Assembly (NCBI RefSeq): GCF_000281955.1
Contig: NZ_AKKF01000167.1
Span: forward strand, 1 to 64,000
DNA length: 64,000 nt
Reading direction: 5' to 3'
Source: Caulobacter sp. AP07
Lineage (GTDB): Bacteria; Pseudomonadota; Alphaproteobacteria; Caulobacterales; Caulobacteraceae
A program made the position numbers and the translations under genes. Under the pieces are notes generated by a model. The model made no database searches. It was not told the origin of the DNA and was given only the letters and a program-made list of their open reading frames with translations. This document shows, one piece after another, positions 1 through 10,825 of the stretch (position 1 is its first letter; each line of letters begins with the position of its first letter).

Positions 1-208
1 CGCCGCCGATCACCACCACGTCGGTGACGGCCGGCGCCGCGGCGTCGCTCGCCACCGGACGCGCGCGCGCGCGGCCCGGGACCAAGGCGCCGCCGTCGCG
101 CAGGGCCAGGGCCGCCACGCCCAGCGCCGCGCCGGCGGCCACGACGCCGCCGCCGGCCAGCGCCAGACGACGCGTCACCTGCCCCAGCCCGTTGTTGCTG
201 TCGCCCAT
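1..208 (-). CDS. FAD-dependent oxidoreductase (DAO family), N-terminal fragment; gene runs off the left edge
   Basis: Only the first 69 codons are in the window, read from an ATG at 208 on the minus strand. The fragment has a short polar start, a hydrophobic segment at about residues 15-36 (a possible membrane anchor or signal), then GGALVPGRARAR and the start of an FAD-binding strand, VVVIGG. The same GGA(I/L)V-(P/K)-G-R-(A/S)RAR element precedes the FAD motif in the proteins at 15349-16806 and at the right edge (62650-64000), so the three are paralogues. The family oxidises C-N bonds of amines and amino acids using FAD; the substrate here is unknown. A weak copy of the cluster's CCC-N5-GGG motif lies about 40 bp upstream (246-257). 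The family call rests on paralogy and is fairly safe; the function is not. Confidence 0.7.
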   Translation of the reverse strand, partial: MGDSNNGLGQVTRRLALAGGGVVAAGAALGVAALALRDGGALVPGRARARPVASDAAAPAVTDVVVIGG

Positions 209-340
209 GTGTCTAGTCCTTCAATGTCCGTAAGGGCCACGCCCGCCCTATCGGGGGCGGCGTGATCGATTGGCAGGTCCGGCCAGGCGCCACGACGGCC
301 GGTCGCGATCCCGTGGCCGAATTCGAGCGCTCGGTCCGGC

Positions 341-1594
341 TCAGGAGGCCGCTTCCAGGGCCGCCCGCGCGGCGGCCTCCTTCAGCGCGATGGCGGGATC
401 GGCCAGGACCAAGGGATCGATCGTCAGCCGCCCCGCGACGAGGGGCTTGGCCTGCACGTAGTCCTTGACCGCGTTGACGCAGTCGATCGCGATGACCACG
501 CCTTGGCGCAGGTAGATCAGGGAAAAGGACCGGGTCGCCGGATCGCCCCGCAGGACCGTCTGATCGTAGTCGGTCGACAGTCCGACCGTCTGCAGTTTGA
601 GGTCGTACTGATTGGACCAGAACCACGGCACGGCGTGATAGGGCTCGGGCGCGCCGACGATCGCCTTGGCCGCGGTGATCGCCTGGTCCGAGGCGTTCTG
701 GACCGACTCCAGCCGAAGGGGTTGGCCGGCCCCGAAGGCGTTGTCGTGCAGGGCGCAGTCGCCGATGGCGAAGACCGACGCCAGGCTGGTCTGGCAAAGC
801 TCATCGACCCGCACGCCGTTGCCGCCCGCCGCGCCCGCCTCGATCAGGGGTTCGACCGCCGGTATGATGCCGACGCCGACGATCACCATGTCGGCCGCGA
901 TATGCTCACCGTCGGCCAGGCGCACGCCCGTGACCCGGCCTTGGGCCTCGGTGATGCAGTCGACGGTGACCCCCAGCCGCACATCGACGCCGTGGGCGCG
1001 GTGCTCGCCCTCGTAGAACCGCGAGATCGGCTCGGCGGCGACGCGGGCCAAGACCCGATCAAGCGACTCCAGGAGGGTGACGGGCTTGCCAAGCTTGGTC
1101 AGGACCGCCGCCGCTTCCAGGCCGATATAGCCGCCGCCGATGACCACCACGCGGGCGGCGGAGGGCAACTCCGATTGCAGGCGGTCGACATCGGCGCGAT
1201 TGCGCACGGCGTGGACGCCGGCGGCGTCGTGCCCAGAACAGCTCAGGCGCCGGGGGCGACCGCCGGTCGCCCAGATCAGCGACCCGTAGGTCAGGACCGC
1301 GCCGTCATCGAGGGTCACCGACCGCGACAGCGGGTCGACCAAGACCGCCCGCCGGCCCAGACGCAGGGTCACGTCGCGCTCCCGCCAGAAGCTTTCGGGG
1401 CGGATCAGCAGGCGATCGAAAGGCTTGTCGCCGGCGAGATATTCCTTCGACAACGGTGGTCGCTCGTAGGGAAGATCCGGCTCGTCGCCCACGATCGTGA
1501 TTGATCCTTCGAACCGCTGTTGGCGCAGGGCGATGGCGGCCTGGGCGCCGGCATGGCCCGCGCCGACAATCAGGACGTCGCTGGAGTTGGCCAT
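341..1594 (-). CDS. FAD/NAD(P)-dependent ferredoxin reductase of a Rieske oxygenase system
   Basis: This 417-residue flavoprotein passes electrons from NAD(P)H to a [2Fe-2S] ferredoxin that feeds Rieske or P450 oxygenases. The FAD-binding GxGxxG is GAGHAG at residues 11-16, and the NAD(P)-binding motif is GGGYIGLE at about 153-160. A typical IGD flavin motif lies at about 277, and a C-terminal reductase dimerisation domain follows. Length and layout match putidaredoxin/rhodocoxin reductases. It is the only such reductase in the window, and the only ferredoxin is at 28936-29253, so the two probably serve the eight Rieske oxygenases together. It diverges from the VanA-like oxygenase at 1845, and the shared 250-bp spacer holds two copies of the cluster motif. 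The family is certain; the partners are inferred. Confidence 0.92.
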   Translation of the reverse strand: MANSSDVLIVGAGHAGAQAAIALRQQRFEGSITIVGDEPDLPYERPPLSKEYLAGDKPFDRLLIRPESFWRERDVTLRLGRRAVLVDPLSRSVTLDDGAVLTYGSLIWATGGRPRRLSCSGHDAAGVHAVRNRADVDRLQSELPSAARVVVIGGGYIGLEAAAVLTKLGKPVTLLESLDRVLARVAAEPISRFYEGEHRAHGVDVRLGVTVDCITEAQGRVTGVRLADGEHIAADMVIVGVGIIPAVEPLIEAGAAGGNGVRVDELCQTSLASVFAIGDCALHDNAFGAGQPLRLESVQNASDQAITAAKAIVGAPEPYHAVPWFWSNQYDLKLQTVGLSTDYDQTVLRGDPATRSFSLIYLRQGVVIAIDCVNAVKDYVQAKPLVAGRLTIDPLVLADPAIALKEAAARAALEAAS

Positions 1595-1684
1595 CCTGGC
1601 GTTACCTCTTCATCAAGCCGACGCGCCGGCCGTCCACGGCCTGTCGCCGTCGGGCCATATCGAACCGGCGTGTTGAAGACCGAA

Positions 1685-1702
1685 ATACCCTTGGGGGAGG
1701 AC
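1685..1702. promoter_or_regulatory. Cluster motif copy 1: ACCC-N5-GGAG
   Basis: The sequence ATACCCTTGGGGGAGGAC is an imperfect inverted repeat with a CCC half and a G-rich half around a 5-bp centre. It lies 91 bp upstream of the ferredoxin reductase start (1594, minus strand), in the divergent spacer with the Rieske gene at 1845. It is one of 14 similar sites in the window. Binding by one of the LuxR-type regulators is inferred. Confidence 0.55.
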
Positions 1703-1724
1703 GTCGCCGAGGCGACGGGAGCCT

Positions 1725-1743
1725 GTACCCGCAGGAGGGTATC
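1725..1743. promoter_or_regulatory. Cluster motif copy 2: ACCC-N5-AGGGTA
   Basis: GTACCCGCAGGAGGGTATC is one of the most symmetric copies, with TACCC and GGGTA arms. It lies about 100 bp upstream of the VanA-like oxygenase start at 1845. Together with copy 1 it gives each divergent gene its own site. Confidence 0.6.
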
Positions 1744-1844
1744 GCGCCGTGCGCGTCGCGAGCGCTTTCTGGTCGGCGATGGCGAACGTGACCCTAGACG
1801 AGCGCGACGCCCGTTCGACCTAGTTCTCCGGGGAGATGCTTGCG

Positions 1845-2867
1845 ATGACCTACCTCTACAATGCTTGGTATGCGGCGGCGTGGAGCCACGAGATCAGCGA
1901 GACGCTCTTTTCCCGGACGTTCCTGGACATTCCGGTGGTTCTCTACCGCAACGCCGAAGCCAAGGTCATCGCGCTGCACGACCGGTGTCCCCATCGGTTC
2001 GCGCCGCTGTCGATGGGCCAGATCGTCGAGGGGCGGCTGCGCTGCGGCTACCACGGCCTGTCCTTCGACGAGGCCGGCGCCTGCGTCCACAGCCTGATGT
2101 CGACGGTGGCGCCCAAGGCGGCCAAGGTGCGGGCCTTCGCCGTTCACGAGCAGGACAAGATGGTCTGGATCTGGATGGGCGACGCCGCGCCGGGCGACAC
2201 CGCCGCCATTCCCCGTCTGCCCCACCACACCGACGAGGTCATGAGCTGCAACTTTGGCCTGACGACCGCCAAGGCCGACTACCGTCTCCTGTCCGACAAC
2301 CTGATGGATCTGACCCACACCGCCCTGCTCCATCCGGCGTTCGGCGGGCTGGACTACATCGCCAAGACCAAGAGCTGGGAGGAGGACGGCCAGGTGGTTT
2401 CCGACCACGTGGTCGAGGATATGCCGGCCTTCTTCGCGCCCGGCACCGACTTGAAGGTGCACAACCGCGACACCATCCGCTGGATCGCGCCCGCGACCCA
2501 TATCCTCGAGAGCCGCATCACCCCGATGGATGACGCCAATTGGGAGACCTATATTCCCTCGGCGCACATCCTGACGCCGGAGTCGCGCAAGACCACGCAC
2601 TACTTCTGGAGCTCGGCCAGCCACAAGGATTCGGGGGTTTCGGATGAGGCGATGATGGCCACCCTGATCCAGGCCTTCGACTTCGAGGACAAGCCGATGG
2701 TCGAGGCCGTCCAGCAGCGCATGGGCGATGCGGACCTTTGGGATCTCAATCCCGTCCTGCTGCCGGCCGACGCCGGCGGCGTGCGCGTGCGTCGGCGACT
2801 GGCGGCTCTGATCGAGTCCGAGCAGGCCGCCCGCGCCGCCGAAGCCGTTGCGACGCCCGCGGGCTGA
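1845..2867 (+). CDS. Rieske [2Fe-2S] oxygenase, vanillate O-demethylase (VanA)-like
   Basis: This is a 340-residue oxygenase component that hydroxylates a methyl group, so that it leaves as formaldehyde, or an aromatic carbon. The Rieske cluster ligands are C48, H50, C67 and H70 (CPHR...CGYH). The catalytic iron site shows as NLMDLTH followed by LLHPAFGG, the pattern of the VanA/dicamba O-demethylase group. The ATG at 1845 is preferred to the one at 1836 because GGGGAG at 1830-1835 is correctly spaced only for 1845, and because the family begins with an N-x-WY-x-AAW motif. The formaldehyde operon begins 157 bp downstream, which supports a demethylase role. The closest relative in the window is 53344-54402. 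The exact substrate is not visible. Confidence 0.9.
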   Translation: MTYLYNAWYAAAWSHEISETLFSRTFLDIPVVLYRNAEAKVIALHDRCPHRFAPLSMGQIVEGRLRCGYHGLSFDEAGACVHSLMSTVAPKAAKVRAFAVHEQDKMVWIWMGDAAPGDTAAIPRLPHHTDEVMSCNFGLTTAKADYRLLSDNLMDLTHTALLHPAFGGLDYIAKTKSWEEDGQVVSDHVVEDMPAFFAPGTDLKVHNRDTIRWIAPATHILESRITPMDDANWETYIPSAHILTPESRKTTHYFWSSASHKDSGVSDEAMMATLIQAFDFEDKPMVEAVQQRMGDADLWDLNPVLLPADAGGVRVRRRLAALIESEQAARAAEAVATPAG

Positions 2868-2921
2868 GCTGGCGACGACCGCCATCGCCACCACTCCTCG
2901 ACCGCGTCCGGGCCTGAAGGC

Positions 2922-2940
2922 GTCCCCCTATAGGGTGATA
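2922..2940. promoter_or_regulatory. Cluster motif copy 3, upstream of the formaldehyde operon
   Basis: GTCCCCCTATAGGGTGATA fits CCCC-N5-GGGTGAT and sits about 85 bp before the frmA start. Its presence here ties formaldehyde oxidation to the same putative control as the Rieske genes. Confidence 0.6.
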
Positions 2941-3023
2941 TTTCGGCTTGGCGAAAAGGGCGAGGTTCCGATCGCAGTTTCGACCGCGCGCTGCATGCCG
3001 GTCGCCTATGTCGAGGATCACAG

Positions 3024-4133
<1,110 letters not shown>

Positions 4134-4144
4134 GGACGCGGCCG

Positions 4145-5053
4145 GTGACCATCAAACCAGAACTTGAGCTGCTCGAGCAGCACGTCAGCTTCGGCGGCAC
4201 CCAATCGGTGTTTCGCCATCAGTCGCAGACGGTGGGCGGACCCATGACGTTTGCGGTGTTCGTGCCGCCCCAGACGGGCCCGCTGCCGGTGGTGACCTAT
4301 CTGTCGGGCCTGACCTGCACGCACGCCAATGTCATGGACAAGGGCGAGTACCGGCGCGTGGCGGCTCAACTGGGCCTGATCGTCGTCTGCCCCGACACCA
4401 GCCCGCGCGGCGAAGGCGTGCCCGACGACGAGGCCTATGATCTTGGCCAGGGCGCGGGTTTCTACATCGACGCCGACGAGCGGCCGTACAAGCAGCACTA
4501 TCGGATGTGGAGCTACATCACGCGCGAGCTGCCTGCCCTGATCCAGCGTCACTTCGACGTCGACCGCGCCCGCCAGGGCATTTTTGGACATTCGATGGGC
4601 GGGCACGGCGCCTTGACCATCGGCCTGACCTTTCCCGAGGTCTACCGGTCGGTCTCGGCCTTCTCGCCCATCGTCGCGCCCAGCCAGGTCCCCTGGGGAC
4701 AAAAGGCCTTCACGGCCTATCTGGGCGGAGATCCGGCTCGCTGGCGCGCGCACGACGCGGTGGCGCTTATCGAGGACGGCAAACGGGTCGAGGCGCTGTT
4801 GGTGGACGTGGGTCTGGCCGATCCGTTCCTGGAGCGCGAGCTCAAACCCGAACTCCTTGAGGCCGCCTGCGCGGGGGCCGGCGTCGATCTCACGCTTCGT
4901 CGCCATCCCGGCTACGACCACTCCTACCTGTTCATCTCGACGCTGATGGAAGACCACCTGCGTTGGCATGCCGAGCGTCTCAAGCGCGCCAGCCCCGCGG
5001 GCTCGGCCGAGACCCGCCCCCTCACCTCACTCCCGGAGACCGCCAATGTCTGA
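4145..5053 (+). CDS. fghA: S-formylglutathione hydrolase
   Basis: This 302-residue alpha/beta hydrolase (esterase D family) splits S-formylglutathione into formate and glutathione, the second step of formaldehyde oxidation. The nucleophile is S150 in GHSMGG, the acid is an Asp in VGLADPF, and the catalytic His lies in HPGYDHSY near the C terminus. The oxyanion-region motif [10 protein letters not shown] is present. The start is taken as GTG at 4145, with GAGGA eight bases upstream overlapping the frmA stop region. Its end overlaps the start of gfa by 8 bp, so the three genes are translationally coupled. Confidence 0.95.
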   Translation: MTIKPELELLEQHVSFGGTQSVFRHQSQTVGGPMTFAVFVPPQTGPLPVVTYLSGLTCTHANVMDKGEYRRVAAQLGLIVVCPDTSPRGEGVPDDEAYDLGQGAGFYIDADERPYKQHYRMWSYITRELPALIQRHFDVDRARQGIFGHSMGGHGALTIGLTFPEVYRSVSAFSPIVAPSQVPWGQKAFTAYLGGDPARWRAHDAVALIEDGKRVEALLVDVGLADPFLERELKPELLEAACAGAGVDLTLRRHPGYDHSYLFISTLMEDHLRWHAERLKRASPAGSAETRPLTSLPETANV

Positions 5054-5624
5054 CACCGTAGAACTGCACCCGTCGATCGACGGCGGGCTGACGCAAGGAT
5101 CGGCGAGTTTCGCCGGCGGCGTCCTGGCCTGCAAATGCGCCGAACGCACCGTCAAGGTGCGCATCGACAGCCAGGTGGCCCACAACCACGCCTGCGGTTG
5201 CAGCAAGTGCTGGAAGCCCGAAGGCGCGGTGTTCTCGGTCGTCGCGGTCGTGCCGCGCGACAGCGTCCAGGTCGCCGAGAACGGCGACAAGCTGAAGATC
5301 GTCGACGAGAGCGCCGCGATCCAGCGCCACGCTTGCGAGGCCTGTGGAACCCACCTCTTCGGCCGCATCGAGAACAAGAACCACCCGTTCTACGGCCTGG
5401 ATTTCATCCACGCCGAACTGTTCGAGGAGCCGGGCGCCGCGGCCCCGCAATTCGCCGCCTTCGTCTCGTCGATTATCGAGGCGGGTTACGATCCGGCGAA
5501 GATGGACGCCGTGCGCGCGACCCTCAAGTCGCTCGGACTTGAGCCCTATGACTGCCTGTCGCCGCCCTTGATGGACGCCATCGCCACCCATCTGGGCAAG
5601 GCCAGCGGCAAGCTGGCCGCCTAG
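5046..5624 (+). CDS. gfa: S-(hydroxymethyl)glutathione synthase (glutathione-dependent formaldehyde-activating enzyme)
   Basis: This 192-residue zinc protein of the GFA family is reported to speed condensation of formaldehyde with glutathione. Cysteine pairs for zinc are visible as CKC near residue 30, CGCSKC near 55 and CEACGTH near 100, in the usual order. The ATG at 5046 has GGAG upstream and overlaps the fghA stop by 8 bp. As the last gene of the operon it completes a full formaldehyde-to-formate module. The family is clear; whether it is truly catalytic or only a glutathione carrier is debated for the family. Confidence 0.93.
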   Translation: MSDTVELHPSIDGGLTQGSASFAGGVLACKCAERTVKVRIDSQVAHNHACGCSKCWKPEGAVFSVVAVVPRDSVQVAENGDKLKIVDESAAIQRHACEACGTHLFGRIENKNHPFYGLDFIHAELFEEPGAAAPQFAAFVSSIIEAGYDPAKMDAVRATLKSLGLEPYDCLSPPLMDAIATHLGKASGKLAA

Positions 5625-5731
5625 TCGATCGGCGGAGCGGGCGCTCAAGGCCCCAGGGCCCAAGCCTCCGCTCCGCCCCCTCTTCCCGCGCGCCCCGCCC
5701 GTCCGGCGCGCCTTTCTCGAAGGAGCGCCTG

Positions 5732-6133
5732 ATGGATGCGACAGAGACGACCAAGGCCGCGATCGCCGCGCGCTCGCGACTGTTTGAACAGGCCTATGGG
5801 GCCGGCGACGCCGAGAAACTGGTCTCCGACTATTTCGTCGAGGATGGGTTGGAGCCCATCGCCTGCCCGCCTGGCGGGACGCCCCCGATCGGCGGCCGCG
5901 GGAACCTGGTGGCGATGTTCACCGGCATGTTCGCCGATGCGCCGAAGATTCGGCTTGAAACCGAAACCCTGAGGGTCTCGCCGGTCCAGGCCTTCGAAGT
6001 GGGGCGCGCGTTCCTGACCCTGGCCGACGGCTCCGGCGCCATCGGCCGCTACACCGTCTGCTGGGTCAAGTCCGGTGAGGATTGGCGCGCGGCGGTCGAT
6101 TTCTTCGCCCAGGACGGCTGGGCCAACCTCTAG
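5732..6133 (+). CDS. NTF2/SnoaL-like small protein
   Basis: This 133-residue protein has an NTF2-like cone fold pattern (SnoaL/DUF4440 type). An N-terminal helix carries LFEQAYGAGDAEKLVSDYF, strands follow, and the C terminus ends in WRAAVDFFAQDGW. It has a good ribosome site (AAGGAG) before the ATG. It is a paralogue of the protein at 14814-15245: both carry the D-YFVEDG/DYFVEDV and CPPG blocks. NTF2-like proteins can be isomerases, cyclases or small subunits of ring-hydroxylating oxygenases. A beta-subunit-like or isomerase role in the Rieske cluster is possible but not shown. It may be co-transcribed with gfa, 107 bp upstream. Confidence 0.75.
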   Translation: MDATETTKAAIAARSRLFEQAYGAGDAEKLVSDYFVEDGLEPIACPPGGTPPIGGRGNLVAMFTGMFADAPKIRLETETLRVSPVQAFEVGRAFLTLADGSGAIGRYTVCWVKSGEDWRAAVDFFAQDGWANL

Positions 6134-6138
6134 CCCCG

Positions 6139-6176
6139 CCTGGCTCGTCCAGGGCGACCCGCCCAGGCGAGCCAGG
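6139..6176. terminator. Long GC-rich hairpin after the NTF2-like gene
   Basis: CCTGGCTCG (6139-6147) pairs with CGAGCCAGG (6168-6176), and the inner GGGCG/CGCCC also pairs, giving an almost continuous stem. There is no clear T-run. It could end the formaldehyde/NTF2 transcript or act as an insulating hairpin. Confidence 0.45.
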
Positions 6177-6191
6177 ATCAGGAGATCTGCG

Positions 6192-6380
6192 ATGGGCGAG
6201 TTGCGAACCCTCGGCGCGAGGCGGCCGCTGCGGCCCAGCAGCGCTCCACATCCCTGTCTTGCCGGTTTGGTCTTGGTCGGACTGGTCGCTCTTCTGCTGT
6301 TCGCGCTGGCGGCGACGCTCGACCTGGCCTGTCATGGGCTGAGCGCGGCGGGCGACCATGTTTGGACAAGGCTGCGCTGA
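6192..6380 (+). CDS. Possible small single-pass membrane protein
   Basis: This would be a 62-residue protein starting at ATG 6192, with GGAG correctly placed upstream. A basic N terminus is followed by a hydrophobic stretch, LAGLVLVGLVALLLFALAA, at about residues 24-42, and then a short tail. Nothing in the sequence identifies a function. It lies alone between a hairpin and the convergent gabD gene. High GC produces chance frames, so existence is uncertain; the ribosome site and membrane segment are the supporting evidence. The remaining stretch, 6381-6489, shows nothing recognisable. Confidence 0.4.
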   Translation: MGELRTLGARRPLRPSSAPHPCLAGLVLVGLVALLLFALAATLDLACHGLSAAGDHVWTRLR

Positions 6381-6489
6381 GCGCGGCGGGCGCGGCGAAG
6401 GCCGGCTGGGCGCTGGCCGCCCCGCCGGCGGCGCCTTCAGGCGTCGCGCCGAGCGGCCTGTCAGGCGAGGGGCCGATCCTGCGCCGGCT

Positions 6490-8013
6490 TCAATCCAGGC
6501 CGCCGACGCAGACATATTTGATGTTCTGATAGTCGGCCAGGCCATAGCGCGAACCCTCGCGCCCATAGCCCGACTCCTTGACCCCGCCGAACGGGGCGAC
6601 CTCGGTGGACACCGCGCCCTCGTTGATCCCGACGATCCCTACGTCCAGTCGGGCGGCGACGCGATGGGTCCGGCGCGCATCGGTCGAAAAGATGTAGGCG
6701 GCCAGACCAAACGGCGTGTCGTTGGCCAGGTCCACCGCCTGGTCCTCGTCGGAAAAGCGCCCCAGGGCCACGATCGGGCCGAAAATTTCCTGGTGGCAGA
6801 GATCCATGTCCGGGCTGACGTCGGTCAGCACCGTGGGTTGGAAAAAGGCCCCGCCGAGAGGATGGCGCTGACCGCCGGTCAGGACGCGCGCGCCCTTGGC
6901 GAGCGCGTCTTGCACCAAGCGCTCCATGGCGTTGGCCGCCGCGTCGTGGATCAACGGCCCGATATCGCGCGGACCTTCTCCCGCGGGTCCGACCGTCAGC
7001 GCCGCCACGGCGTCCACCAGCCGGGCGACGAACGGCTCGTAGATCGCGTCTTGCAGATAGATGCGGTTGGCGGCCACGCAGGCCTGGCCGCCGTTGCGAA
7101 ACTTGGCTTTCATCAAGCCGTCCAGCGCAACCTCAAGATCAGCGTCGTCGAAGACGATCAGGGGCGCGTCGCCGCCAAGTTCGAGCGACAGGCGCTTGAG
7201 CGTGTCGGCGCTCTGGCGGGCCAGCGTCTTGCCCACCGCCGTCGATCCGGTGAACGACAGCTTGCGCACGCGGCTGTCGTCCATCCAGACCTGCGAGATC
7301 TCCGCGGCGCGGCGGGTCGGGACCAGGTTGATCACGCCCGGCGGGACGCCCGCCTCCTGCGCCAGGGCGCACAGGGCCAGCGCCGACAGGGGCGTTTCGG
7401 CGGCGGGCTTGGCCACCACCGTGCAGCCGGCCGCCAGGGCCGGGGCGATCTTGCGGGCGATCATCGCCACCGGAAAATTCCACGGCGTGATCACCGCGGT
7501 GACCCCGACCGGCTCCTTGACGACCTTCAACTCGCGTCCCCGGACCGGCGAGGGGATCAGGTCGCCATAGGCGCGTCGCGCCTCTTCGGCGAACCATTCC
7601 AGATAGCCGGCGCCGTAGGCGACCTCGCCCCGGGCTTCGGCCAAGGGCTTACCCTGCTCGCGCGAGACCAGACGGGCCAGGTCCTCGGCGTTGGCGCGCA
7701 CCAGGTCGAACCAGCGTCGCAGGATGGCGGCGCGAGCGGCGGCCGTCGTCTCGCGCCAAGCGACAAAGGCCGCGCTCGCCGCCTCGACGGCGGCCAAGGC
7801 CATCGCCGCGTCGCAATCGGCGACCGCGGCGATCGTCGAGCCGTCGGCCGGATCGAGGACAAGGAACTGCTCGGCGGCCGATCGCCACTCGCCCCCGACC
7901 AGGGCCTGGGCGCGCAACAGGTCCGGGCGCGAAAGGGACAGGGCTTGGGGCCAGGCGCTCACGGCGATCTCCTCGAAAAGTGGGCCATCGACAACGGCGA
8001 TTTCGGTTATCAT
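6490..8013 (-). CDS. gabD: Succinate-semialdehyde dehydrogenase (aldehyde dehydrogenase family)
   Basis: This 507-residue NAD(P)+-dependent aldehyde dehydrogenase has PWNF at 177-180, catalytic E278 (LELGG) and nucleophile C312 (GGQAC). The C-terminal [14 protein letters not shown] region is typical of GabD-type enzymes. In the homoprotocatechuate pathway the HpaI aldolase yields pyruvate and succinate semialdehyde. This enzyme would oxidise the latter to succinate. It diverges from hpaE. Its ATG (8013) lies inside the palindrome TTATCATGTTAA, so an HpaR-type repressor could block both transcription and translation start. About 25 N-terminal residues precede the usual family start, a small extension. 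Confidence 0.88.
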   Translation of the reverse strand: MITEIAVVDGPLFEEIAVSAWPQALSLSRPDLLRAQALVGGEWRSAAEQFLVLDPADGSTIAAVADCDAAMALAAVEAASAAFVAWRETTAAARAAILRRWFDLVRANAEDLARLVSREQGKPLAEARGEVAYGAGYLEWFAEEARRAYGDLIPSPVRGRELKVVKEPVGVTAVITPWNFPVAMIARKIAPALAAGCTVVAKPAAETPLSALALCALAQEAGVPPGVINLVPTRRAAEISQVWMDDSRVRKLSFTGSTAVGKTLARQSADTLKRLSLELGGDAPLIVFDDADLEVALDGLMKAKFRNGGQACVAANRIYLQDAIYEPFVARLVDAVAALTVGPAGEGPRDIGPLIHDAAANAMERLVQDALAKGARVLTGGQRHPLGGAFFQPTVLTDVSPDMDLCHQEIFGPIVALGRFSDEDQAVDLANDTPFGLAAYIFSTDARRTHRVAARLDVGIVGINEGAVSTEVAPFGGVKESGYGREGSRYGLADYQNIKYVCVGGLD

Positions 8014-8018
8014 GTTAA
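8007..8018. promoter_or_regulatory. Putative HpaR operator overlapping the gabD start codon
   Basis: TTATCATGTTAA is an imperfect palindrome. It differs at one position from the perfect TTATCATGATAA found in front of hpaG1 and hpaR. It contains the gabD start codon on the minus strand. Confidence 0.6.
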
Positions 8019-8106
8019 GTGATGCTCCGGAAGGCGTCTTGATGGCGCGCCACAGAACAGCGAGCAAGACGCATCCGAACCGCTTTGTTCGATGTGGTTG
8101 CATTAG

Positions 8107-8118
8107 TTATCATAATAA
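8107..8118. promoter_or_regulatory. Putative HpaR operator upstream of hpaE
   Basis: TTATCATAATAA has the same half-site as the other two hpa palindromes and lies 28 bp before the hpaE start. The AT-rich element stands out in very GC-rich DNA. Assignment to the MarR-type HpaR encoded nearby is inference. Confidence 0.65.
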
Positions 8119-8145
8119 GTTTCTATGGTCGGAAAGGAGTTTTTC

Positions 8146-9653
<1,508 letters not shown>

Positions 9654-9657
<4 letters not shown>

Positions 9658-10118
9658 TGATCCTCGTCCACGCCCGTGGCCGCGCCGATCGCCGTGGTGA
9701 AGTCGGCCAGTTCCGTCCTCAGCCTGGCCAGGCGCTCGCGCCCGAAGCGCTCGGCATAGAGGTCGAGCAGGGCCAGGGTGTGGATGGCGGTCAGCTTCAC
9801 CAGGGTCAGGCCCTCGGGCCGCAACGCCAGGATGATGCGCCGACGGTCATCGACGTCGGCGCGCCGCTCGATCAGGCCGCGCTCGGCCAGTTCGCGCACG
9901 ATGCGGGTGACGCTGGGTGGATAGAGCAGCGCCGCCTGGGCCAGACGGGTCGGATCCAGATCGCCCTCGTCGGCCAAGACCCGCAGAACGCGCCACTGCT
10001 GATCGGTCAGGCCCGCTTCGCGCAAATAGGGCCGGATCGGCGCCATCACCGCCTCGCGGGCGGCCAGCAAGGTCCCGGCCAGGGACAGGTTGTACGGCAG
10101 AAGACGACGTTCGGACAT
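9654..10118 (-). CDS. hpaR: MarR-family repressor of homoprotocatechuate catabolism
   Basis: This 154-residue winged-helix protein has the N-terminal LAGTLLAAREAVMAPIRPYL segment, followed by the core TDQQWRVLRVLADEG...LYPPSVTRIVRELAERGLI and a wing ending DDRRR, as in HpaR and other MarR proteins. HpaR represses the hpa meta operon in E. coli and is relieved by 4-hydroxyphenylacetate-type ligands. It is divergent from hpaG1 across a perfect 14-bp palindrome. The ATG at 10118 is preferred to a TTG at 10148 because family members start near this point. Related palindromes before hpaE and at the gabD start suggest a three-promoter regulon. Confidence 0.9.
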
Positions 10119-10151
10119 GCGCCGGCCTAACACGGAAACTGCGGACAAGAA

Positions 10152-10165
10152 ATTATCATGATAAT
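10152..10165. promoter_or_regulatory. Perfect palindrome ATTATCATGATAAT, putative HpaR operator
   Basis: This is a 14-bp perfect inverted repeat in the hpaR/hpaG1 divergent spacer, 31 bp before hpaG1. It is the best copy of the three hpa-region palindromes and would allow autoregulation of hpaR. Confidence 0.75.
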
Positions 10166-10195
10166 CTCTTTTGTGAGATCGGCAGGACGAGCGGC

Positions 10196-10825
10196 ATGAT
10201 CGCGGGAACAGTCTATGGCGTCGTGCTCAACGACGCGGTCGAGCGCGAGCGGCTGGGCGAGGCCTTGGCGGCCGCGCCCTATGGCGCCCCGCCCGTCGCG
10301 CCGGTGGTCTACATCAAGCCGCGCAACTGCGTGTCGGTGGGCGGGGCGGCCGTGCCGACCCCCGGCGACGCGCCGCGACTGACCCTGGCGGCGACCCTGG
10401 GCCTGTTGTTCGAGCGGGACCTGGTCGGTGACGATCCCGCAAGCGCCGCCATCGGCGGCGCCTGCCTGGCCCTCGACGTGTTCGAACCCCATGACAGCTA
10501 TTACCGGCCCGCCATCCGGCAGCGTTGCCGCGACGGCTTCCTGCCCGTGGGCGGGCTGGCGACCCGCCCCGCCGATCCGGCGCTGGAGATCGTCACCCTG
10601 TTCGACGGCCAGGAGGTCCATCGCTGGTCGCTGTCGCGCCTGGTCCGGCCGGTGGACCAATTGATCGCCGACCTGTCGGCCTTCATGACCTTTAGGGCCG
10701 GCGATCTGCTGCTGGTGGGGGTGGCCGGCGATGCGCCGCAAGCGCAGGTCGGGACGCAGGTCACGGTGCGGGCGGCCGGCCTGCCCTCCTTGGCCACCCG
10801 CCTGGTCGCGGAGGTTTCGGCATGA
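10196..10825 (+). CDS. hpaG1: HpaG N-terminal-type subunit (OPET decarboxylase/HHDD isomerase half)
   Basis: This 209-residue protein of the fumarylacetoacetate hydrolase fold matches the first half of bifunctional HpaG. That enzyme decarboxylates 5-oxopent-3-ene-1,2,5-tricarboxylate and isomerises the product. Family features include VVYIKPRNCVSVGG, a GGACLALDVFEPHDSYYRPAI block and the ending DLSAFMTFRAGDLLLVGV. In E. coli both halves are fused in one polypeptide; here they are two genes joined by an ATGA overlap. The ATG at 10196 has AGGA upstream. This half usually carries the less complete metal site. Confidence 0.88.
   Translation: MIAGTVYGVVLNDAVERERLGEALAAAPYGAPPVAPVVYIKPRNCVSVGGAAVPTPGDAPRLTLAATLGLLFERDLVGDDPASAAIGGACLALDVFEPHDSYYRPAIRQRCRDGFLPVGGLATRPADPALEIVTLFDGQEVHRWSLSRLVRPVDQLIADLSAFMTFRAGDLLLVGVAGDAPQAQVGTQVTVRAAGLPSLATRLVAEVSA

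Noticed and set aside
246-257. CCC-TATCG-GGGG upstream of the left-edge oxidoreductase
   Set aside because: The core fits, but the flanks are simple GC-rich sequence and could equally be a short hairpin; kept only as a weak candidate.
6358-8022. Long plus-strand frame opposite gabD
   Set aside because: The minus strand encodes a full aldehyde dehydrogenase with catalytic residues. The plus-strand frame has low-complexity composition and no ribosome site.
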